Source of the DNA: JAEYXS01 sp943367715
GTDB taxonomy: Bacteria; Verrucomicrobiota; Verrucomicrobiia; Limisphaerales; JAEYXS01
Reading direction: 5' to 3'
Assembly (NCBI GenBank): GCA_943367715.1
Contig: CALRJY020000009.1
Location: 62,001 to 126,000, forward strand
Length of the DNA stretch: 64,000 nt
Under the pieces are notes generated by a model, which ran no database searches, was not told where the DNA came from, and worked only from the letters and a program-made list of their open reading frames with translations. Shown here in pieces: positions 58,357-64,000 of the stretch (position 1 is the stretch's first letter; every line of letters begins with the position of its first letter). The translations under genes were made by a program, and so were the position numbers.

Positions 58357-59262
58357 ATGAGCGGTTCCAAGCCTCAAAAAGTCCTCATCACCGGTGCCGA
58401 CGGCCTGCTGGCCCAAGCCATGAAAGCCCTGAATCCCCCGGGATTCGCCCTGGTTTTCTGTGCGCGAAATGAGTTCGACCTGCAAAATGCCGGTCAAATG
58501 GCTGGTCAATTGGATGCTCTCCAGCCCGCCATTGTCATCAACACCGCTGCCTATAATCTGGTGGATAAATGCGAAGTGGAGCGCGACCTCTCTTGGGCGA
58601 TCAACGCCGCTGGCCCGCAGACCTTGGCCGGATTGTGCGCCCAGCGGGGCATCCGGTTAATCCATTACGGCACGGACTACATCTTTGATGGCGCCCAACG
58701 CGTGCCCTACACCGAGTCAGATCAGCCGAACGTCATCAACCACTACGCCGCCGGGAAGCTGGCGGGGGAACAGGCCGTTTTAGCCGCCAGTCCCCATCAT
58801 CTTGTCTTGCGCACAAGCTGGCTCTTCGGCGTCAACCCTATTCGTCCGCAGCGTTCCTACATTCATGCCATCATCCGGCAGGCTTTGGATGGTAAACCCA
58901 TCCGGGCCACCACCGATCAACAAGCGGCACCGACGTATGTCGGCGATCTGGCGGCGTGGACCTTTGAATTGGCCTCAAACTCCGCGAGTGGCTTGTATCA
59001 TGCCGTAAATGACGGAGGGCTCAGCCGCTTTGACTGGACCAAGGAAATTCTTGCCGCTGCCCAGGAACAGGGACTCATTTCCTCTGTTCCAGCCGTTGAG
59101 CCTGTGACCACCGCTTTCTTCAATTCCACCATCCGGCGCTCTACCTATAGCTGGCTGAGCAATGCGAAGCTCACCGCAGCCTTGGGCCATCCACCGGGCC
59201 CTTGGAAAAAGGGCATGAACATCATGCTGTGCGAACCTCTTTGGCCGGAAGATATTCAGTGA
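58357..59262 (+). CDS. rmlD: dTDP-4-dehydrorhamnose reductase-like protein
   Basis: 301 residues. The extended-SDR Rossmann motif VLITGADGLLAQAM (GxxGxxA at 13-19), VINTAAYNLVDKCEVERDL and the catalytic YAAGKLAGEQAV (Tyr/Lys) match RmlD. The later QQAAPTYVGDLAAWTFEL segment is conserved. RmlD reduces dTDP-4-keto-L-rhamnose to dTDP-L-rhamnose. rmlA, B and C are not in the window, so a different deoxysugar is possible. Confidence 0.88.
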   Translation: MSGSKPQKVLITGADGLLAQAMKALNPPGFALVFCARNEFDLQNAGQMAGQLDALQPAIVINTAAYNLVDKCEVERDLSWAINAAGPQTLAGLCAQRGIRLIHYGTDYIFDGAQRVPYTESDQPNVINHYAAGKLAGEQAVLAASPHHLVLRTSWLFGVNPIRPQRSYIHAIIRQALDGKPIRATTDQQAAPTYVGDLAAWTFELASNSASGLYHAVNDGGLSRFDWTKEILAAAQEQGLISSVPAVEPVTTAFFNSTIRRSTYSWLSNAKLTAALGHPPGPWKKGMNIMLCEPLWPEDIQ

Positions 59263-59331
59263 TCTCCCAAGGGGGTGTTTTGCTTGCTGAAATGTGCCAG
59301 TTGCTTTATCTTCCTGATAGAGAGATTTGTT

Positions 59332-59553
59332 ATGTCAGACCAAGAGATTCAACAACTTGAGAGTCAGTTCCCTGCGGTGTCTGGCTCTGCGTTTGCTGCT
59401 GCACGGGAGCAGGTTCTGCAATCCGGGCAAAGCGTCTTGCAGTCTGAGAATGGTGTTATTTACGAGGTTTTCCCCGGCGGACGTCGCGTAGAGGTCAAAA
59501 AGATTGAACCGCCCATACAATTCATAACCGGCAGCATCTTCACAATCAAGTGA
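59332..59553 (+). CDS. small protein coupled to a zeta-toxin-like gene
   Basis: 73 residues from ATG 59332 (MSDQEIQQLESQFPAVSGSA). The helical N-terminus is followed by VIYEVFPGGRRVEVKKIEPP. It overlaps the next gene by 4 nt (TGA within GTGA, 59550-59553), so the two are co-translated, as antitoxin-toxin pairs are. No DNA-binding motif is visible. Composition is AT-richer than its neighbours. Confidence 0.6.
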   Translation: MSDQEIQQLESQFPAVSGSAFAAAREQVLQSGQSVLQSENGVIYEVFPGGRRVEVKKIEPPIQFITGSIFTIK

Positions 59554-60296
59554 GCGTAGCGGTCCCACGCCTGCGGATGTTCGCCGGGCCAAATGGCTCA
59601 GGTAAAAGCACTTTGAAGTCTTACCTTCCGGCCAAGTTGCTTGGTGTTTATCTCAATCCGGACGAAATTGAACAGGAGATTCGTAAGCAGGGATGCCTTG
59701 ATTTCAACGTATATGGAGTAAGCACGACCACAGAGGAGGTTTTCCCGTTTTTTTCTAATTCCAAGTTTTTGCAAGATGAAGGCTTGGGAGCAGCAGTGGA
59801 CAAACTGAGTTTGACTGATAACCGGCTGGATTTCAGTCGAGGCGAGGTTAATTCGTATATGGCTTCGGTGGCAGCAGATTTTCTTAGGCAGAAGATGCTG
59901 GCGAACAAGGTTTCCTTCACATTTGAGACTGTGATGTCTCACCCGAGTAAAATAGACGTTTTATTGCAGGCACAGGCGGCGGGTTACCGGACGTATCTGT
60001 ATTTTGTGGCTACCGACGATCCAGCCATCAACATTTCGCGTGTCCAAAATCGGGTTAGATTGAATGGGCATGATGTTCCTCAAGAAAAGATTATTTTCCG
60101 TTATGCGCGCTCACTGGATTTGCTGATGGATGCCATCCGGCATACGAATAGGGCTTATGTTTTTGACAACTCAGGTGACAGTAAGGAAGGCACGCAAACT
60201 TGGCTGGCAGAAATTACCGAGGGTAAAAAGCTGGAGTTAAAAACCGACCGGATTCCAGCGTGGTTCAAACGGACGGTTCTCGATAAAATTGTGTAG
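59550..60296 (+). CDS. zeta-toxin-like AAA/P-loop kinase
   Basis: 248 residues, GTG start. RLRMFAGPNGSGKSTLKSYL carries Walker A (GPNGSGKST, 13-21). GVYLNPDEIEQEIRKQG is the zeta/UNAG kinase substrate region. A SFTFETVMSHPSKID segment, a YLYFVATDDPAINISRVQNR segment and YVFDNSG match zeta-like proteins of the chromosomal subgroup. Zeta toxins phosphorylate UDP-GlcNAc and block cell-wall synthesis. Its position inside a polysaccharide cluster is notable. It could instead be a non-toxic kinase. Confidence 0.8.
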   Translation: MSVAVPRLRMFAGPNGSGKSTLKSYLPAKLLGVYLNPDEIEQEIRKQGCLDFNVYGVSTTTEEVFPFFSNSKFLQDEGLGAAVDKLSLTDNRLDFSRGEVNSYMASVAADFLRQKMLANKVSFTFETVMSHPSKIDVLLQAQAAGYRTYLYFVATDDPAINISRVQNRVRLNGHDVPQEKIIFRYARSLDLLMDAIRHTNRAYVFDNSGDSKEGTQTWLAEITEGKKLELKTDRIPAWFKRTVLDKIV

Positions 60297-60606
60297 CGTA
60301 GTTCAAAGGACTTGCTTGGTTCGTGAAAAACTGGGGCGTGCCAGCAGATCGTCAAAACGCACATCATCATGGGTGCTTCATTTGCGCCATTCACCCGTTT
60401 AATGATCCAACTTTCCTCCACCCTAAACAAAATCCTCGAATCTCCCGTTCTCTCGCGCATACTTCCGCCGCTTCGATGATTACTGATTGGGATAGCCAGA
60501 TTTTGTCCTGTACCGCTGTAACGGGAACTTTCTTTCACCGGAAGTTCGCGAACAAACAGTTTTCCCCTGACGCTAAGCCGGCCATCCCTTATCGTTTCCC
60601 CGCAAC
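60297..60606. other. intergenic stretch after the zeta-like gene
   Basis: 310 bp with no supported gene; ORFs on both strands (95 and 127 codons) lack family features. It may hold a promoter for the downstream methyltransferase operon, but no clear -35/-10 pair was seen. Confidence 0.4.
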
Positions 60607-61866
60607 ATGATTCATGAACGCAAGCAATGCCGTGCCTGTGGTTCCGCCCGGCTCGAACTGATCGTCGATCTTGGCAAGACTGCTTTGGCCAATGACTTTC
60701 TCGATGCTGGAGAAGTCTTCAGCTATAGCACGTTTCTCCCTTTACGCCTCCGTCTTTGCCGGGACTGCACCTTGGTGCAGCTCGCTGAAGTCGTGGACCC
60801 AGGTGTGCTGTATTCGCGCTATGCGTATGTGACCTCCACCTCGCGAACGATGGATGAACATCTCTCCCGCCAAAGCGAGCATGTGCTGGCGGCTGCCGGG
60901 GTGAGTGGAAAAGCCAAGGTCTTGGAGATCGCCAGTAACACCGGCCTTTATCTCCAGAAGTTTAAGGCCAAAGGTTGCCAGGTCATTGGTGTAGAGCCCG
61001 CCCGCAACATCGCGGAGATCGCCGAACGTGAAGGCATTCCGACGTGGACGGATTTTTTTAATGCCCACAACGCCGAGCAGGTCCGCCAGGAATGGGGCAG
61101 CCCGGATGTCATCTTGGGCCGTCACGTCTTTGCCCATATCGATGATTTGCAAGATCTGGTGAAGGGGCTGGAAGTGCTGGCTCACGAGCGCACGCTCGTT
61201 GGCTTTGAGGTGCCCTACTTGGTCGATTTCTTTGAAAAGGCCGAATACGACACCGTTTATCATGAGCACCTTTCCTATGTGTCCGTGCATTCGGTGCAGG
61301 CTTTATTGAAGGGCACGCCGTTTCAGCTTGAGCGCATCGAGTATTACCCGATCCACGGCGGTTCCATCCTGTTCCAGTTCCGTCGTAAATCCGCTGGCGT
61401 TCCTGTCCATGAAAGCGTGGCCGCTTATCTGAAGAAGGAAGCGGACCTGAAGCTCGCCGAGCCCGCCACGTGGCAGCCTTTCGTCCAAAAGGTGCAGCAC
61501 ATCCGTGATGAACTGCCGAAGCTGGTTCGCAAGCTTAAGGCGGAAGGTAAACGCGTTATCGGCTACGGTGCCTCGGCCAAGGGTAACACGCTGCTGAACA
61601 CCTGCGGCCTGACGGACAAGGATCTCGATTACATCATCGACAACACGCCGTTCAAGCAGGGCAAGGTGGCTCCGGGCTCATGGATTCCCGTGAAGCCGCC
61701 GGAAACATTGCTTAAAGATCAGCCGGATTACGCGCTCTTGCTCGCGTGGAATTTTGCTCCGGAGATCGTCCGGCGCGAGATAGAATACCAGCAGCGCGGT
61801 GGACGTTTCATCGTGCCCATTCCTGCACCCAAGATCATCGAGTTCAACGGCCAGCCGGCCTTGTGA
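60607..61866 (+). CDS. C-methyltransferase of deoxysugar type
   Basis: 419 residues with the three-part design of TylCIII/NovU-type enzymes. An N-terminal zinc-binding domain (CRACGSARLE and LRLCRDCTLVQL) is followed by a SAM domain (VLEIASNTGLYLQKFK, then VIGVEPARNIAEIAE). The C-terminal domain has VIGYGASAKGNTLLNTCGL. YDTVYHEHLSYVSVHS is the catalytic region. It C-methylates a dTDP-keto-sugar, fitting a cluster that also encodes an RmlD-like reductase. It lies 12 nt before the next gene. Confidence 0.9.
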   Translation: MIHERKQCRACGSARLELIVDLGKTALANDFLDAGEVFSYSTFLPLRLRLCRDCTLVQLAEVVDPGVLYSRYAYVTSTSRTMDEHLSRQSEHVLAAAGVSGKAKVLEIASNTGLYLQKFKAKGCQVIGVEPARNIAEIAEREGIPTWTDFFNAHNAEQVRQEWGSPDVILGRHVFAHIDDLQDLVKGLEVLAHERTLVGFEVPYLVDFFEKAEYDTVYHEHLSYVSVHSVQALLKGTPFQLERIEYYPIHGGSILFQFRRKSAGVPVHESVAAYLKKEADLKLAEPATWQPFVQKVQHIRDELPKLVRKLKAEGKRVIGYGASAKGNTLLNTCGLTDKDLDYIIDNTPFKQGKVAPGSWIPVKPPETLLKDQPDYALLLAWNFAPEIVRREIEYQQRGGRFIVPIPAPKIIEFNGQPAL

Positions 61867-61878
61867 GTTAGATTTGCT

Positions 61879-62511
61879 ATGGACTACAATTTCAGTGCCA
61901 GTTTCTGGCGCAAACGCGCGGTCAAAGCGGCCTTGGACCGCCGGGATGACAACCGCACCTGGTGCGGTTACCGCTTTCGTAAGTTTCCGGGCGACGGCAT
62001 CGCCATGCAAGAACTGCTCTGCCGTTGCCGTCCGCAGGTTCTGGTGGAGCTGGGCACTCAATACGGCGGCAGCACCCTGTTTTTCTCCTCCTTCGCCGCG
62101 CAGGCGGGCATTGAAGCCATCGTGACGGCGGACATCGTGGCCTTGGAACGTCCGACGATTCCCATCGCCACCTTCCTGACGGGCGATGATACGTCTCCGG
62201 AGATTTTCGCGCAGATAAAAGAACTCGTGGGCGACCGCACCTGCTCGGTGGTCATTGATTCGGATCATCGTGCGGAGCATGTGGACAAGGAATTGGAACT
62301 CTACGCTCCGTTGGTGACTCCGGGCCAGGCGCTCATCATGGAAGACACGCATGTGGACGTCCTGGATTTCAAGAAGTTCCGGGAGAACGGCGGGCCCTTG
62401 CGGTCGATCCAGAAGTATATGCCCAAGCATCCGGAGTTTGAGCTGACCACGGACATCGAGCCCTACATCACGTCGAACTTTTTCGGTTATTGGGTGAAGA
62501 AATCATCCTGA
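61879..62511 (+). CDS. CmcI-like methyltransferase/hydroxylase family protein
   Basis: 210 residues. VLVELGTQYGGSTLFFSSFA is the SAM site, and TCSVVIDSDHRAEHVDKEL and QALIMEDTHVDVLDFKKFR hold conserved acidic residues. The family (cephalosporin hydroxylase CmcI, also rhamnosyl O-methyltransferases) commonly appears in glycolipid clusters. Probably an O-methyltransferase on a sugar. It overlaps the ORF of the next gene slightly upstream of its chosen start. Confidence 0.8.
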   Translation: MDYNFSASFWRKRAVKAALDRRDDNRTWCGYRFRKFPGDGIAMQELLCRCRPQVLVELGTQYGGSTLFFSSFAAQAGIEAIVTADIVALERPTIPIATFLTGDDTSPEIFAQIKELVGDRTCSVVIDSDHRAEHVDKELELYAPLVTPGQALIMEDTHVDVLDFKKFRENGGPLRSIQKYMPKHPEFELTTDIEPYITSNFFGYWVKKSS

Positions 62512-62531
62512 CGGACAGACGGCGAGCGAGT

Positions 62532-63290
62532 ATGAACTACAGCCTCATTGTCCCGTATTTCAAGACGCCGGAAGTGACGCGGCTGTGCCTGTATTCCATC
62601 TTCAAGTTCAGCGAGGGGAATCCCGAAGTCATCGTGGTGGACAATGCACCGGACAGCCCGGAATCGGCGATACTGAAGGAGTTTCCGGACATCAAGCTCA
62701 TCAAAAACCGGACGGAGTTGCGTGGTTCCGCGGCGAATTTTGAGGCGTTGGACATCGGGCTGCAGCATGCCTCTCATGATCTCGTCGGCTTGATCCATAG
62801 CGATACGATCTTTTTGCAGAAGGGTTGGGATCTGGAATGCTTTGGCCGGTTGGAATCAAAGAAACTGGCCGTCCTGAGCACATTCGAGCGGGAGGCGAAT
62901 CCCTTGCGGCCTTTGCGCAAAAAGTTCCGTGATTGGTGGCATGATCTACGCCACGTTCATCAGCCGGGCTACGAAGCGCCGGGCAAGCTGATGATGTTTT
63001 TCTTCCTGACGCGGCTCAGCACCCTGAAGCAATCTGGTTTTGTTTTCTTGCGTGATGGGCATATCACTCCCGCACATTTCGCGAAAACGGGTCTGCCGGT
63101 TGAAGTCTTGAGTCTGGTGGAGATCAGCCGGTTGATGTGGCACACCAGCAACATTACCAGCATTCTCACCGGCCAGATGACTGATCCGGCGCTGCTGAAA
63201 TCTTACCAGACGAAACGCGAGCAGTTGCTCCATCATCCCTTCATGGTGGAACGGTTTGGTGATATTCTGGCCAAGCATCGCCTGCCTTGA
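62532..63290 (+). CDS. family 2-like glycosyltransferase
   Basis: 252 residues from ATG 62532 (MNYSLIVPYFKTPEVTRLCL). The GT-A pattern continues with EVIVVDNAPDSPE and ELRGSAANFEALDIGLQHAS, and DLVGLIHSDTIFLQKGWDLE is the DxD-like site. A basic and aromatic region (LRKKFRDWWHDLRH) follows. It belongs to the same operon as the C-methyltransferase and is 6 nt from the next start. Confidence 0.82.
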   Translation: MNYSLIVPYFKTPEVTRLCLYSIFKFSEGNPEVIVVDNAPDSPESAILKEFPDIKLIKNRTELRGSAANFEALDIGLQHASHDLVGLIHSDTIFLQKGWDLECFGRLESKKLAVLSTFEREANPLRPLRKKFRDWWHDLRHVHQPGYEAPGKLMMFFFLTRLSTLKQSGFVFLRDGHITPAHFAKTGLPVEVLSLVEISRLMWHTSNITSILTGQMTDPALLKSYQTKREQLLHHPFMVERFGDILAKHRLP

Positions 63291-63296
63291 ACAAGG

Positions 63297-64000
63297 ATGA
63301 GCACGAACCGCCCAGCTCAACACGGTCCCCGGAAGGTGCTCATCACCCAGAAATTTTCCTCTTTGGGCGGCGGACAAAAGAGCCTCGTCTATCATCTGGA
63401 GCTGCTGGACCGTAAACGGTTTGAACCGCACGTGATGGTCTCCAACACCGGCTGGCTTACTCAGGAGCTGGACCGTTTGCAGATCCCGTGGTCGCTCGCA
63501 AAGTTCGGGCACTGGGGGAATATCTTTTCACTGCCGCGCAATCTGATGCTGGTTGCGCAGATCAAGCGTTACATCCGCACGCATGGAATCCAGCTCGTCC
63601 ACGCGAATGAACATTGGGTTGGCCCGCCCAGCTATTGGGCGGCCAAGCAGTGCGGGATTCCGGCCATCTGCCATTTCCGCACTGGCCTCGATGACCTGAC
63701 GCCCGGACGCATTCGAAAGTATTTGTACGGCCGTTTCGATCGCGTGCTGGCTGTCGCTGAAGTTCTCAAACAGCAATTGTCCAAACACGTTGAACATCCT
63801 GAGCGGGTGACGGTGGTGCGGGATGGCGTAGAACCTTTTCCGGACGAGCCTAAGTATTACCCCCAGCGCCGCTCGCGCATCGTGATCAATGTCGGCGCCA
63901 TTTATCATGTAAAAGGGCAGGCGATCATTTTGGGTCAGGCCATCCCCTGGCTTAAGGCGAGCAAAAAAAACTTCATTCTCTTCGTGGGTGGCACGCGGCA
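63297..64000 (+). CDS. GT4-type glycosyltransferase (partial, runs off the window)
   Basis: ATG 63297, preceded by AAGG. It is open to the end of the window, 234 complete codons. VLITQKFSSLGGGQKSLVYH is the N-terminal loop of GT-B glycosyltransferases, IQLVHANEHWVGPPSYWAA the acceptor domain, and VINVGAIYHVKGQAIILGQA the start of the nucleotide-sugar domain. The catalytic EGxP region would lie beyond the window. It is the last visible gene of the polysaccharide cluster. Confidence 0.85.
   Translation, partial: MSTNRPAQHGPRKVLITQKFSSLGGGQKSLVYHLELLDRKRFEPHVMVSNTGWLTQELDRLQIPWSLAKFGHWGNIFSLPRNLMLVAQIKRYIRTHGIQLVHANEHWVGPPSYWAAKQCGIPAICHFRTGLDDLTPGRIRKYLYGRFDRVLAVAEVLKQQLSKHVEHPERVTVVRDGVEPFPDEPKYYPQRRSRIVINVGAIYHVKGQAIILGQAIPWLKASKKNFILFVGGTR

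Noticed and set aside
60323..60610. 95-codon + strand ORF after the zeta-like gene
   Set aside because: It overlaps a competing ORF on the other strand, has no motif and runs into the next gene's start.
1..64000. CRISPR arrays, tRNA and rRNA genes
   Set aside because: No regularly spaced 25-40 bp repeats, tRNA cloverleaf with T-loop GGTTCRA, or rRNA sequence was found when reading both strands; short tRNA-like pieces could have been missed.

Overview
The window is GC-rich, gene-dense bacterial chromosome. It probably comes from a member of the Verrucomicrobiota (subdivision 3 / Pedosphaera-like). This is an inference: it rests on a very large secreted protein joining a ceramidase-type domain, a beta-propeller, HEAT repeats and a PVC-type CxxCH haem site, on a DUF362 protein, and on an unusually high load of dispersed palindromic repeats. 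No rRNA, tRNA or CRISPR array was seen.

Layout. 0-5 kb is an accessory, defence-like region: an AT-richer two-gene operon (a DGQR/ParB-like protein and a HEPN-motif protein), an HNH endonuclease, two small acidic proteins and a Vsr-type endonuclease. 4.9-6.1 kb has no convincing gene and carries several repeats. 6-12.4 kb is mostly housekeeping: an esterase, DnaG primase, a CvpA protein, a TPR lipoprotein and a DUF362 protein. 12.5-13.2 kb is a complete REP-associated tyrosine transposase (RAYT) unit. 13.4-24.4 kb is a long run of small, mostly minus-strand genes (acetyltransferase, UbiA, HPr-like protein, ExbD-like lipoprotein, methyltransferases, ankyrin, SRPBCC and VOC proteins). 24.5-29 kb holds two PilT-type ATPases, a receiver-like protein, TlyA and NAD kinase. 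29-34.8 kb holds a LacI regulator, an RsmB-like methyltransferase, a Gcr-type membrane protein and DinB. 34.8-38.4 kb is a MacAB-like efflux operon. 39.5-42.7 kb is priA, in which a second RAYT transposase and its repeats sit inside the reading frame without breaking it. 43.1-45.6 kb is a BsuBI/PstI-type restriction-modification pair. 46-54 kb has a BrkB-like membrane protein, a PUR-alpha-like protein with a histidine-rich head and the giant PVC protein. 55.4 kb to the end is a surface-polysaccharide cluster (glycosyltransferases, methyltransferases, RmlD) interrupted by a zeta-toxin-like pair.

The points that deserve most attention are the PriA-transposase fusion ORF (39465-42716), a pair of about 164-bp palindromic elements with a compensatory base change (5543-5705 and 14961-15125), the HEPN/DGQR operon (153-2713), and a Vsr gene that has absorbed a dispersed repeat in frame. 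Protein functions were assigned by recognising motifs by eye; no database search was possible.
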